Assembly (NCBI GenBank): GCA_003820375.1
Contig: RPQH01000007.1
Location: 1-64,000, forward strand
Direction of reading: 5' to 3'
Length of the DNA: 64,000 nt
Source: Ignavibacteriota bacterium
GTDB taxonomy: Bacteria; Bacteroidota; Ignavibacteria; Tepidaquicellales; OLB5
Below the pieces are notes generated by a model, which saw nothing but the letters and a program-made list of their open reading frames with translations, did not search any database and was not told the DNA's origin. This document shows positions 7,348 through 17,127 of the stretch, piece by piece. The translations under genes were made by a program, and so were the position numbers. Every line of letters begins with the position of its first letter. The first letter of the stretch is position 1.

Positions 7348-9777
7348 TTAGAATTGACGGGTTAAAAAAACATGAAAATCTTTTTCTTTCCTATGATTTC
7401 TGCAAATGTGTTTAAGTGGTCCTTTCAAAATCCCCTCTAAACATTGTTCATCCAATTCGTTGTATTTCAATTTCTTTCCACAGTATTCACATATAATTTT
7501 TCTGCTTAATAGATCAACTACTAAATCCACATCTTCACAAATAAATGAAGGTTTAAAGTTAGTACTTTGATTAAAAATTTCAGAAATGGAATGCCTTTTA
7601 TCTCCTAATTCTATAGGAATGTCACCAACAATAACAAGAATATTTTCATTTTCTACTATTTCCGATAAATTAATTAACCCCTCAAAATCAATTCCATTTT
7701 TTTGTCTGTATTTCCTTAAACAAAGCAGCGAATTGCTTTGATTGTTATTACTATCTAACTCAGATATATTCTCTAAACCTAAACATTTTAAGTATATTTT
7801 ATCGTCGTTTACAACTTGATGAATATCTGTTTTGAAAGTTGACGATATATTGTTCTTAAATAAACTATATGGTATTAAATCTCCTAAACTTACAATTAGA
7901 ATATCTAAGTCTAAAAATTTTTCTTTTTTCATACTATTCGGACAGTATTCATTCAAAACGCCGACTTTAATTATATAATTATCTCTTTTTAATATAAAAA
8001 CAGTTAAATTCGAAGAAAAATCAGTGTAATCTAAAAACATTAATTTCTGATGATCATATTGACAATTTTCACAAATCATTAAACGTGTTTCTATCTGAAT
8101 ATCATCCCCAATATTTAATAGATGATTTGTTTTTAAAATTTGGGGTTCAAATAATGAGGGTATAGATCGTTTATGTATATTAGGGAATTTCATAAAAACA
8201 GTTCTTTCTAAATAAATTTCAATTATCTTTTTAGCGTCAGAATGAACATAGCAGTAATCAATCAACTCAATCAAATCCATTAATTCCTCATATGCACTAT
8301 AATGCTGATTAGTCACGATAATAATATCTATTTCGGAAATTGCATATCCATGCCTTTGAAAATTATTTATAAATCCAGATCCAGGATTTATTATTAATCC
8401 TTTATTATTCCACTTAATGAAATAACCTCCTCCATCAAATACAATTCCTCCAGTACTTGGCATAAAATCCTTTTTCCATCTTTTTAATGTTGCTAAATGA
8501 TTAAAAATAAATGCTGATTTTATTGCTGAATCTTTTTTTACGAGTGAATAATTCCATTTGTCAATTGCATATTTTTGAGATATGAAATTATCGGCATCCC
8601 AAATAAAACTATCGAGTAATTTTGAACGAATATCTTCTAATTTAGTTATTTTTGATCTTTCAATAAAATAAGATGAGATAGCCATATGAAAATAATCTTC
8701 TTCCTCTTTGAATGATTTGCGTGCTCGAGAAAAAGCCCCTTCTGCCATATTACTCATCAATAATAAGTCTTTTCTTGTACCAGATTCCTCTAAAGCTTTT
8801 CTTACTATAGATGTTTTATTTTGTTCTTTAGCCCAATAAATTAATAATGCATAATTAAAATGAGCTACTCCAAAACTGCCAACATTAAATATTGAAGATA
8901 AGAAATTATTAAATATATCAGTTGCTCTTTCAGGATTATCCCAAAACTTATTTCCATAATCCCTTAACAATTTCCTAGTTCGTGCAAATTGATGGTTGTT
9001 ATTAAAATGAGGCAACTTTTTCCATTTAAGTTGTGCCCGGTCTGTAATATTTATGACTTCTTCAAGATTTCCTAAAGCATAATAACAAAATGATATTTCC
9101 TGATCAACAAAAGGTGAACTTGACCAACTGAATTTATCATTTATCATTTTTTCGGATAGTTTATAATAATGTAAAGCCTCCTCAAACCTATGCTCTGACC
9201 TGAGTAGAAATCCTAAGGCTAAATTGAATAATATTGAATTTTGAGATATTCTAAATGATTTAATTAAATATTGTCTAGCATGTCCGAATTCTTGCAATTC
9301 AATAAGAAACTTTATGATTCTAAATAACGAAATAATATCTTTAAATTCTGAGTTTGCAAATAAATCATTAAAATAATTTACTTGCTCATTTAATTTATTT
9401 TTCAAATTAGAGAAATAATCCTGTTTGATTTTCTCTAAATTACTTTTTATAAGTGTTAGCTCAGATTTAAAAACCCATTCCGGAAAGTAAGTTTCTGAAC
9501 TATTTTTCAATATTTCATTTTGTAGTTTATTGAAATTATTTTGTAAATGATTTCTTATATCCTCATTTGATGCTGACATTTGTATTTCTATTGCTTTAAA
9601 AGTCAAATCATCTTGTACTGTCGTTAAATAAATTCTATCTAATTTTGAAAATCCTTTTTTATAATTTTTGTTAATGGAATTAACGTAATTGAGTCCTTTG
9701 TCAAATAACCACAGGATTCTGGATAGATATAATTTCTCAACAATATCTTCGGGTTTTTCATTATATAATTTTTTCAT
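7348..9777 (-). CDS. Helical repeat protein with degenerate metallo-beta-lactamase-like domain
   Basis: About 809 residues from the ATG at 9777; the ORF track starts 12 codons upstream at a TTG. Residues 1-400 are helical, with TPR-like character around LFNLALGFLLRSEHRFEEAL. A middle region (about 430-700) follows the metallo-beta-lactamase order: a GGGYFIKWNNKGLIINPGSG strand pair, then IDIIIVTNQHYSAYEELMDL where the family has THxHxDH. Here only one histidine of that motif remains, so zinc catalysis there is doubtful. Near the C-terminus is a possible zinc site CEYCGKK...C...HICRNH. It is the first gene of an operon with the TIR/deoxyribosyltransferase-like gene. The fold assignment is from pattern only. 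Confidence 0.5.
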   Translation of the reverse strand: MKKLYNEKPEDIVEKLYLSRILWLFDKGLNYVNSINKNYKKGFSKLDRIYLTTVQDDLTFKAIEIQMSASNEDIRNHLQNNFNKLQNEILKNSSETYFPEWVFKSELTLIKSNLEKIKQDYFSNLKNKLNEQVNYFNDLFANSEFKDIISLFRIIKFLIELQEFGHARQYLIKSFRISQNSILFNLALGFLLRSEHRFEEALHYYKLSEKMINDKFSWSSSPFVDQEISFCYYALGNLEEVINITDRAQLKWKKLPHFNNNHQFARTRKLLRDYGNKFWDNPERATDIFNNFLSSIFNVGSFGVAHFNYALLIYWAKEQNKTSIVRKALEESGTRKDLLLMSNMAEGAFSRARKSFKEEEDYFHMAISSYFIERSKITKLEDIRSKLLDSFIWDADNFISQKYAIDKWNYSLVKKDSAIKSAFIFNHLATLKRWKKDFMPSTGGIVFDGGGYFIKWNNKGLIINPGSGFINNFQRHGYAISEIDIIIVTNQHYSAYEELMDLIELIDYCYVHSDAKKIIEIYLERTVFMKFPNIHKRSIPSLFEPQILKTNHLLNIGDDIQIETRLMICENCQYDHQKLMFLDYTDFSSNLTVFILKRDNYIIKVGVLNEYCPNSMKKEKFLDLDILIVSLGDLIPYSLFKNNISSTFKTDIHQVVNDDKIYLKCLGLENISELDSNNNQSNSLLCLRKYRQKNGIDFEGLINLSEIVENENILVIVGDIPIELGDKRHSISEIFNQSTNFKPSFICEDVDLVVDLLSRKIICEYCGKKLKYNELDEQCLEGILKGPLKHICRNHRKEKDFHVFLTRQF

Positions 9778-10023
9778 ATTATGCTTCTCTATAAAAGGAC
9801 TTTGATTTAGCAATTATTGATCTAATTTAATTTATTTTCAACAAAAATGAATATGCAGTTATAAGAAAACATTGATTTCTTTATGCATTTATAGAAATTA
9901 TTATTTTTTTTAATCTCTATTCTTGAATTTTTTTTCCAATTATGTTTCGATTCAGGAATTATATCTCCTCATTTAGATGCAAAGGCTGTCATGTAAATTG
10001 GCAGCCTTTGCTATAATAATTAA

Positions 10024-10254
10024 TTAATGTTTTGTATCTTTTACTTTGGATTCATCACCATAACTGTCAGTATCTCTTATGGAGCCATCGGGTCTATGAA
10101 TTACTACACTGGATTTTTCTTGTTTAGCAATCGGAATAGCTATTTTGATTGCATCTGCTTGAGTATCGGTTACCGCAGAAGCTTTGATGTTACCTTCTTT
10201 TTTTACAGCCCATTTGTCTCCAGATGGTATGACGTGAACCTTTGTTTTCGCCAT
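10024..10254 (-). CDS. DUF2188 domain protein
   Basis: 76 residues matching DUF2188 over almost the whole length: KVHVIPSGDKWAVKKEGNIKAS, then TQADAIKIAIPIAKQEKSSVVIHRPDGSIRDTDSYG. Family members are very small cytosolic proteins of unknown function, frequent in accessory DNA. Monocistronic; an inverted repeat GTACTTT-TT-AAAGTAC lies about 50 bases upstream (10305-10320). Start is an ATG. Confidence 0.85.
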   Translation of the reverse strand: MAKTKVHVIPSGDKWAVKKEGNIKASAVTDTQADAIKIAIPIAKQEKSSVVIHRPDGSIRDTDSYGDESKVKDTKH

Positions 10255-10571
10255 GTTTGTTTTCCCTTTCGAATAATTTATTAAAATATATGTACTTCGT
10301 CATTGTACTTTTTAAAGTACTATTTTGGTTTTCTTAAAACCAATAGAAACAGGAATATAAACCGTAAACCAACTTGATAAATAACAGTTTGCTTTACAAC
10401 CACTGTTGAACAAGCACATCAAAAAGCCTTTTTATAAATGTTTTCTCTGTTAATTAAACTGAGACAATATAAATTAATTTGAATTTCTGTTAGTGTCTCT
10501 CCGTGTTTAATTAAATTTGCTATTTGTAAGTTTGATAGACCACATAGCCTGGTGTTTATTGATGATATTTC
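10255..10571. other. Intergenic region, only a small inverted repeat
   Basis: AT-rich spacer upstream of the DUF2188 gene. It contains the inverted repeat GTACTTT/AAAGTAC at 10305-10320, which may be a regulatory site of that gene. Nothing else was recognised. Confidence 0.5.
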
Positions 10572-10829
10572 TTATATTCTTTCTACAGTTAATGAAGGGT
10601 CTATAAATTTTTTATTATGATTGTATACATCAACCCATTTTAGCCAGTTAACTGCTCCTTTGTTATTTTCGTACGTGATGATACCACTAACTTTGATGTA
10701 CGGTATAGCTCTAATATTAATTCCATCAGAAAATAATTGTACACTCTTGTAATCATTAATAAAAATTATTTCAGAAATCGGGATTTTCAATAGTGATTGG
10801 ATTTTGCTTAATTCAGCGTTTTTATCCAT
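10572..10829 (-). CDS. Hypothetical protein, 85 residues
   Basis: No family recognised. The sequence is mixed alpha/beta and soluble, with an acidic-polar N-terminus (MDKNAELSKIQSLLKIPISE) and a strand-rich centre. It begins 16 bases after the stop of a 54-residue membrane peptide gene (10846-11010), so the two are probably one small operon. Start is ATG with an AAAAGGATAAGAT-type leader. Function unknown. Confidence 0.55.
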   Translation of the reverse strand: MDKNAELSKIQSLLKIPISEIIFINDYKSVQLFSDGINIRAIPYIKVSGIITYENNKGAVNWLKWVDVYNHNKKFIDPSLTVERI

Positions 10830-10845
10830 AATCTTATCCTTTTAT

Positions 10846-11010
10846 TTATTGACTTGAAAGAGTATAACCAATCAATGCACTAAGCACTAATAATCCAATT
10901 ATACCCAGAATTATTAGTACATCATCTGGGTTATCAGCCAGCTCGATTTCCCCTATAGGCATATCATAATAGCTGCCATCTGTATAATAATAACTAAGAA
11001 TTTGGGGCAT
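10846..11010 (-). CDS. Small single-span membrane protein, 54 residues
   Basis: Too short for the ORF track. Starting at the ATG at 11010 the product is MPQILSYYYTDGSYYDMPIG followed by an acidic stretch and a hydrophobic segment VLIILGIIGLLVLSALIGY, ending TLSSQ. This gives one transmembrane helix with a short C-terminal tail. It lies directly upstream of the 85-residue gene. No family recognised. Confidence 0.5.
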   Translation of the reverse strand: MPQILSYYYTDGSYYDMPIGEIELADNPDDVLIILGIIGLLVLSALIGYTLSSQ

Positions 11011-11332
11011 GGATATTTTCTGTATTTTTTATTCATTTTTCACGCCTTAATTGCTTTACCCTCAAATAAAATAAGATACAAATCTAGCTCCAGTTGTATT
11101 ATTTATAATCGCAATTGATTTGAATCTATATTCGTTGTAATACCTGTAATAATTTTTAAAAGCCATTTTTTAATATTAATCGCTATTGGCTAATTGAAAA
11201 ATGTTTTTTATTTTGTTACAAATTAAATAACAGAATTTGGGTGGAGCAATCAACATAGCCAATTAAATGAGCTTTGCTGATAAAAATCAGACTAGAACGA
11301 CCTAATATTAATTTTAGATTTTTTCTGTTCCA
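11011..11332. other. Intergenic region, nothing recognised
   Basis: About 320 AT-rich bases downstream of the TrlF-like gene and upstream of the small membrane protein gene. No ORF, strong hairpin or repeat was seen. Confidence 0.5.
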
Positions 11333-14215
11333 TTATATTTGTAGCCTTTTACTAATAGAGTACTTTTGATCCCTTATATTAAAGGCTGGCAATGTACCTT
11401 CTAGAATTCTTATAATCTCACTATTTATTTTAGGATTTTCTATAGAGCCTGATTTAAAGCTAAATTTATTACCATTCTTTTTATCAATATTGACAGAAAT
11501 AATTTGCTCAGCGTCACATACAACAGCAAGATTTGGATTATGAGTTACTATTATGATTTGTCTTCTCTTCTTGGCTACTTTTATATACTCAACTAGTATT
11601 TTAAATACACTTTCATTATCTAGGTTATCCTCTGGTTGATCAATTAATAAGGGGTCATCGTTCTTATCTATTAACAAATAAAATATTAGTAAAACTGCCC
11701 CTTTTTCGCCGGGCGAAAGCTCGGACAAAAGCTTGTTACCTAGCATTAATTTATAATTCGTTTGCAGGTATTCTAATCCAAAGATAAAATCATAAAATTC
11801 TTGCAGATCATTAGGCTTAATTTGCTTTGTAATTTCATTTGGTTTACTAGTTGGGTTACTTGTATCATTTTCAAGATTGTATATAATATTATTTAAAAAG
11901 TTAATAACAGAATTTGAATTTACCATATCAACCGTACTCTTTAAAGCTTTAATCTTTTCTGCTCCTTGTTCATATTTTCTGAAACTTCCACTTACGGATT
12001 GATTAATAAAATTAAAAAATTTATCATCAAAATTTTTAAAATCCAAAGATACAGCTAAGTTTACCTGATAATCATCATTTTCCTTTTTATGTTTTTTAAT
12101 AAATTCATCTACTGGTTTATATAAAATAGAATAATCATTTACTATATCAGTTTTTTTCAATATAATTTCTTTTACGATTTCTAATCGTTCGTTTCTGGAT
12201 AAATCAATTTCTTTTTTAATATCGTTTTCTAAATATATTAATTCATTTATATAGAATTCTAATGTCCCCTCTTTATTTTTCGACCCCACAATACTTTTCT
12301 TTTTTTCATTCCAAAGTTTATTTTTTTCTAAATAAGCTTGATATTTTTTAGTAGGCTCATCAAGTTTCTCGGTTAATTTTTTTATCTCTTTTTGTATTTT
12401 TTCTTTGTTATAAGCACAACTCCCTTCTTTTTCCAAATTCAGATCATCATTTATACTCGTCAGCTCTGCTTGCAAGTTTTTAAGCTTGTCTGTAATTATT
12501 TTTGAATCATATTTTAAGCTAATAACATCATCAATATTAATTCCTAATGCATTTAATTTGTTTTTGCTTGCATTCCTAACCTCATCATATTGCTTTTTGA
12601 GACTATCAAATGCTCTTTTTAAATTTTTTAACTCTATATAGTCTGAATTTAATTTAGTGTACTTTTCCGTAATTTCCTTAAATCTTTTTTCAATTTTCTT
12701 TAAGCTTTCCCTCTTTTTATTTAATTCCTCAGAAAGATTTATCATCTCCCCGGTCTTTTTTGATTTATCTGGTTCCATTATTGTTTCAATTGGTTTCAAA
12801 GCTCTCAGTTCGGCATCTTTCTTATCTTTTTTGCTCTCAATAATTTTTTTGTAATCTACTGTATTTTTAATCTCTAATGATGCTACTTTTTCATTTATTT
12901 TTTTTAACTTGTTTCTGAGTTTTTGTATTTCAGATTTTATCTCATTAGATATTAAATTCTCTAGTTCTTGTAAATTTTTACATCCAGCTTTGTCTTTTTC
13001 AGGAACATGAGAGAAAATTACTTCCTTTAATTCTTGTTGAAATACATCTTCTTGTTCTGATAATTCATTACATAGATTTTCAAGATAGCGCTGAGGTATA
13101 TACTTGACTAATTCTAAATCTGAACTTTTTGGTTTATATGACATTTGCTTTGAAACGGAATTCTGATCTAACCATTCTAATTTAGCCGTAAAATTTTTAC
13201 CCAGTAATTTCGGCAGTTTATTGAACTTCTTATCATTTAAGAATGAAAATAATTCAAAATTTTGTGAACAACCTATTAAGCCAATAGTATCAACGACTGC
13301 ACTTTTACCATGTCCTTTATTTCCTATTATTGCCACTAATTCAGGATTGAGTTTGATTTCAGTATTTTCAAACCATTTATCCTCAGGATTTGAATTATTT
13401 GTTTTTGTAATTTTTAGTGAACCAATGAACTTTGTAGGAGATGATTTTATTTTATCTAAAATTGGGGGTTTCTCGCCGATAAATATTCTCTCATCTGGCT
13501 CATATAAAATTTGTTTCAATCCTTCAAATGTTGTATCTGCTTTTATCCACAAATTCTCTTTGACAGAATACTCTTTTATGTTATGATTATCAGAACATAT
13601 AATTATAGGTATTTTTCTTTTGATATTTGGAAATACAATATTAACATAATCATTGCTGTCACTTACCTTTCCAACCTCAAGAATATCTATACATTTTTCT
13701 TGTTCTAAATAATCTTTGATCTTATTTTTGATACTTTCTATTGAGTTTCCTTTTTTACCCGCATGAACAGATACTAAACCACCCAATTCGTGTATTAACT
13801 TTGAGGTTTGTTCAAAATCGCAAAAGAGATTTTCAAGTCCCTTTCTATCTTTAATATCTTTTTGAGTAATTTTACATTTTACTTCAATCTTTTTAAAGAT
13901 ATCATCAATATCAGATGTTTCTGAAAAAATACCAATATAATGCATTAACTCGCTGCCACCTAATTCAGAGCAAAATTCAATACTTGGGAAAATTGAAATA
14001 CGCCCATTAGCAATACATTGAAGTTCTCTAATCATTTCAGCATTAATAGTATGGTGATCTGTTATTGCTACAGCAGAAACTTGTTCTTTACATAGTGTAT
14101 CAATTATTTCTTGAGGTTTTATTGATTTTTTTTGGTAGTCATATGAAGAAGGAGTATGAAAATGTAAGTCCCATTTTCGCCAAATAGAACCATTTGGGTC
14201 ATTGCAATTTGTCAT
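11333..14215 (-). CDS. TrlF-family PHP domain/SMC-like ATPase
   Basis: 960 residues. An N-terminal PHP phosphoesterase domain (about 12-260) has metal-binding motifs DLHFHTPSS, ITDHHTI, VHAGKKG and CSDNHN. An ABC/SMC-type ATPase follows: Walker A GNKGHGKSA at about 297, a long Lys/Glu-rich coiled coil at about 410-720, signature LSPGEKGA, Walker B PLLIDQPEDNLD and H-loop VTHNPN. This order is that of the TrlF family, large PHP-SMC proteins found in defence islands and thought to act on nucleic acids. All key ATPase and PHP residues look intact. It stands alone on the minus strand; the upstream gene is more than 180 bases away. Confidence 0.85.
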   Translation of the reverse strand: MTNCNDPNGSIWRKWDLHFHTPSSYDYQKKSIKPQEIIDTLCKEQVSAVAITDHHTINAEMIRELQCIANGRISIFPSIEFCSELGGSELMHYIGIFSETSDIDDIFKKIEVKCKITQKDIKDRKGLENLFCDFEQTSKLIHELGGLVSVHAGKKGNSIESIKNKIKDYLEQEKCIDILEVGKVSDSNDYVNIVFPNIKRKIPIIICSDNHNIKEYSVKENLWIKADTTFEGLKQILYEPDERIFIGEKPPILDKIKSSPTKFIGSLKITKTNNSNPEDKWFENTEIKLNPELVAIIGNKGHGKSAVVDTIGLIGCSQNFELFSFLNDKKFNKLPKLLGKNFTAKLEWLDQNSVSKQMSYKPKSSDLELVKYIPQRYLENLCNELSEQEDVFQQELKEVIFSHVPEKDKAGCKNLQELENLISNEIKSEIQKLRNKLKKINEKVASLEIKNTVDYKKIIESKKDKKDAELRALKPIETIMEPDKSKKTGEMINLSEELNKKRESLKKIEKRFKEITEKYTKLNSDYIELKNLKRAFDSLKKQYDEVRNASKNKLNALGINIDDVISLKYDSKIITDKLKNLQAELTSINDDLNLEKEGSCAYNKEKIQKEIKKLTEKLDEPTKKYQAYLEKNKLWNEKKKSIVGSKNKEGTLEFYINELIYLENDIKKEIDLSRNERLEIVKEIILKKTDIVNDYSILYKPVDEFIKKHKKENDDYQVNLAVSLDFKNFDDKFFNFINQSVSGSFRKYEQGAEKIKALKSTVDMVNSNSVINFLNNIIYNLENDTSNPTSKPNEITKQIKPNDLQEFYDFIFGLEYLQTNYKLMLGNKLLSELSPGEKGAVLLIFYLLIDKNDDPLLIDQPEDNLDNESVFKILVEYIKVAKKRRQIIIVTHNPNLAVVCDAEQIISVNIDKKNGNKFSFKSGSIENPKINSEIIRILEGTLPAFNIRDQKYSISKRLQI

Positions 14216-14401
14216 ATTTTTATAATTGCTGATAATTTTTTGTAATACTATTCGACTTTATTTTTTCTTTTAGTATAATATTCTTTTTATCTATTGTCTA
14301 GGCGATAGAAAATTTTAGGTTTAGTTTTTTGAAAATAGTAAACGATTCTTTCACGTTTTTGACTTACGTTTGGTTTGAACTGCTTAATGAGTGCAAATCA
14401 A

Positions 14402-14587
14402 TTAGCCACCTGTCAAGCTGTCTGTTATTTGTTGACGCAATTCTGGTGTGTCCATAAATCCGTGCTCTGCCATGACATGATCAACTGCTATTTCTATAAC
14501 TCTTGGTTCTTCATCTGTAGCAGTAAACAGACATGAAGCAGTTTGACCAGAAAAGTTACTACAGGTAAAAGTTTTTTGTTCATCCAT
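14402..14587 (-). CDS. DUF1059-like small protein
   Basis: 61 residues: FTCSNFSGQTASCLFTATDE, then VIEIAVDHVMAEHGF and a helical tail ending QITDSLTGG. The Cys-containing start, the second Cys after about ten residues and the AxxHxxxxHG-like helix fit DUF1059, small proteins of unknown function. A paralogue is at 39652-39843. In both places the gene is divergent from a roughly 490-residue helical protein gene with an almost equal gap (209 and 224 bases), suggesting a conserved module. Confidence 0.7.
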   Translation of the reverse strand: MDEQKTFTCSNFSGQTASCLFTATDEEPRVIEIAVDHVMAEHGFMDTPELRQQITDSLTGG

Positions 14588-14796
14588 AAGTTTAGTAATT
14601 ATTAATGAGTTTGCTTAATGCTATTGGCGATAGCAAAAAGAAATAGTTTGATAAGACAAATTTACTTTCAGATATTTTATGTTATAAAAGAAAAATATTT
14701 TGCATTGTCTTATAATAAAAAGAATGGATATGAATATTTTATGAGAAAATAATGTAAAATATTAGTATTTTTGCTATACTAATGTCTTAAATACAA

Positions 14797-16278
14797 ATGC
14801 ATAATTCAAAGACGATTGATCTTTTAAAATCATTTACTACTGAAGAATTACATAACTTCAGTGTTTATTTACAATCACCGTTTTATAACAAAAGTAAAAA
14901 ACTCATTCAGTTATTCTCAATGTTAAGAAAACATTCTCCTGATTTTGTCAGTTCAAAATTGGACAAGAGAATATTATTCAAATCTCTTTATAAGGATGAA
15001 TCTTACTGCGATAAAAAAATGAGAGATAGAATCTCAATCCTAAATCATCACCTAATTCAGTATTTGTCGTTGATACAATTTACAAAACAGAACTATCTAC
15101 TTAAGTTATGTGCTGTCCGGGAATTAAGTCACCGGGGACTCGATAAAATATTTTCAAATTGTGTACAAAAGATATCACACATGCTGAAATCTCAAAAAAT
15201 CAAAGATGATGATTATTTTATAAAAAAGCTTGAATTAGAATCGATTGTAAGAGAATATTATGAGTTACGGCAGTTGTTAGGCAAGTGCGGTAAAACATAC
15301 GGCAGTTTAAGTTCAGAAGAGAAAGACATCTATTCGGTATTTGCCATTAGTATCCTAAAAACATATTTAAAGATGTATAATGTAGAATCGTCTTTGAATT
15401 TCGAGCATTCTTTAGAAATAGCGAAGCGGACTATTAGCTTTATACAAGAAAATAAAGACATGTGTGGACAATCTCCTATAGTTGATGTTTTACATGAGTT
15501 TTTAAAATTATATATATGCGAAGAATCTTGTGATTTTGAGTCTTTGAAAAAAATACTTGATACTAATAGAACGCGATTAAGCAAAGCATTACAAAGAGAT
15601 CTATATATTGATTTATATAACTATTGCAAAAAAAGAGAACAAAATGGAGAAATTGAATTTGGTGAACGAGCTTTAGCTCTTATAAAAGAAATAGAAAGTA
15701 ATAATTTATTACTTCGAGGAAATACTCTTGATGTCCAATCTTATATCAATTCTGTTGCAACTGCAATAAGAAAGCATGATTTTGGATGGGCAGTGTATTT
15801 TAATGAAAAATATAAAATGTTTTTACCATTAGAAGAAAAACAAAATGCATATAATTACAATTTAGCGGTTATTGAATATATGAAAGGTAAAAATGTTAAG
15901 AAAGAAAAAGAAAAGAAATTCCATTATGGGAAAGCTTTAGAGTCATTAGCATTAGTCCAAAGTAAAGATTTTTATTATATGGCACGTATAAAAAATCTCT
16001 TTCTTATCATATATTACGAGAACAATAATTTTAATGAGGGCATGTCAATGATTGATTCTTATATGCATAATTTAAAGTCTGATACAACGATTCCGTTTAA
16101 GGTGAAAGTGCGGTACAAAAATTTCACTTATTTTGTTAATAAATTGTTTCAGATAAGAGAGCAGAATGCTTTTATAAAGATTAATATTATTAAAGAAAGA
16201 TTAAATAATGAAGTGAACGTTGAATACAAAAATTGGTTACATGACAAAATTATAGAATTGGAAAATGCGAAAAAATAG
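14797..16278 (+). CDS. Helical protein of a roughly 490-residue lineage-specific family
   Basis: 493 residues, predicted almost wholly alpha-helical. The N-terminus carries the family pattern TTEELHNFSVYLQSPFYNKS, then a KL..LF..LRKHSPDF segment, ILFKSLYKDESYCDKKMRDR and a helical tail. Paralogues with the same pattern are at 17128-18648 and 40068-41534. Such proteins are seen in Bacteroidota/Ignavibacteria and resemble TPR-type helical repeats, but no function is known. A TATTTTTG sequence at 14766-14773, 24 bases before the ATG, matches the TAnnTTTG promoter element of Bacteroidota. It is divergent from a DUF1059-like gene. Confidence 0.7.
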   Translation: MHNSKTIDLLKSFTTEELHNFSVYLQSPFYNKSKKLIQLFSMLRKHSPDFVSSKLDKRILFKSLYKDESYCDKKMRDRISILNHHLIQYLSLIQFTKQNYLLKLCAVRELSHRGLDKIFSNCVQKISHMLKSQKIKDDDYFIKKLELESIVREYYELRQLLGKCGKTYGSLSSEEKDIYSVFAISILKTYLKMYNVESSLNFEHSLEIAKRTISFIQENKDMCGQSPIVDVLHEFLKLYICEESCDFESLKKILDTNRTRLSKALQRDLYIDLYNYCKKREQNGEIEFGERALALIKEIESNNLLLRGNTLDVQSYINSVATAIRKHDFGWAVYFNEKYKMFLPLEEKQNAYNYNLAVIEYMKGKNVKKEKEKKFHYGKALESLALVQSKDFYYMARIKNLFLIIYYENNNFNEGMSMIDSYMHNLKSDTTIPFKVKVRYKNFTYFVNKLFQIREQNAFIKINIIKERLNNEVNVEYKNWLHDKIIELENAKK

Positions 16279-16290
16279 AATTAAACCGCA

Positions 16291-16542
16291 ATGATCGATT
16301 CTTATATGCATAACTTATCTGCTGATAAAACTATACCTAGCAAAGTAAAAATACGTTATAAGAATTTTGCTTATTTTGTAAAGAAATTGTTCCAATTAAG
16401 AGAAAAACAAAATGGCTTTAAACTTAATAATATTAAAGAAAAATTGAATGATGAAATTAATGTCGAATATAAGAAATGGCTCTTAGATAGAATTATCGAA
16501 ATTAAAGTTGTTCATGGGGATATTTCGCAAAATTTTCAATAA
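16291..16542 (+). pseudogene. C-terminal remnant of a second copy of the helical protein
   Basis: The 83-residue ORF begins MIDSYMHNLSADKTIPSKVK and matches the last 80 or so residues of the preceding gene (MIDSYMHNLKSDTTIPFKVK...), with many substitutions. Only the tail is present; about 410 N-terminal residues are missing. It lies 12 bases after the stop of the intact gene. It is best explained as the remains of a tandem duplication after deletion, not as an active gene. A terminator follows at 16594. Confidence 0.7.
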
Positions 16543-16593
16543 ACAATAAATATAGAGTAGCATTTTAAATCCAGTTTATTAAGTATTATTACT

Positions 16594-16621
16594 AAAATAA
16601 CCGATATATATCGGTTATTTT
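16594..16621. terminator. Bidirectional terminator
   Basis: A 13-base perfect inverted repeat (AAAATAACCGATA/TATCGGTTATTTT) with a two-base loop lies about 50 bases after the duplicated gene tail. A and T runs on the two sides allow use from either direction. Confidence 0.7.
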
Positions 16622-16714
16622 GAGTTATTACTCGTTTGGTTTGTATAATTGACATTCAGAAAACAAGTAATATTTACAACGTTTTGGAAATATGATGTAA
16701 AATAGCTAGGTATT

Positions 16715-16948
16715 CTATTGTTCCGGATCTATGTACTCATAAACAAAACTGTCGTTTTCGTAGACTTGTATCCACCAAATGCCATCATGAAATACTCTGA
16801 CATATGTAATTATTGGATCTGTTGGATCTGTCACAGTGCTGTGCGATTTGGTAAGCTTTTGAGAGCATTCCAAATTAGATGAAAATACTGGATAAGTTGA
16901 GATAGATAGGAAAAGTGATAAAAAAATAATTAAGTTTTTGAAGTTCAT
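16715..16948 (-). CDS. Small secreted protein with signal peptide
   Basis: 77 residues from the ATG at 16948; the ORF track start 20 codons upstream would place charged residues before the signal. The N-terminus MNFKNLIIFLSLFLSISTYP ending at VFSS is a typical Sec signal. The mature part is about 55 residues with one Cys, aromatic residues (GIWWIQVYENDSFVYEY) and no known domain. It is divergent from the helical-family gene at 17128, as the DUF1059-like genes are from the other two family members. Confidence 0.55.
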   Translation of the reverse strand: MNFKNLIIFLSLFLSISTYPVFSSNLECSQKLTKSHSTVTDPTDPIITYVRVFHDGIWWIQVYENDSFVYEYIDPEQ

Positions 16949-17127
16949 GGCGTTCGATTTTAGTTTTGAAATACGGTGCAAGAATAATTGAAGGTGCCTA
17001 ATTAACAAAGAAAACTTAAATTGCCATGTCGGAAGATTATGAATTTTGGGAAATTATGATATTTGTTTTTCTGTTATAATTGTTTATTTTTATTGTAATT
17101 ATCGTTATAAATTGACCCAATATTAAT

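Noticed and set aside
10027-10284. Plus-strand ORF of 85 codons
   Set aside because: Opposite strand of the DUF2188 gene, which matches a known family over its full length.
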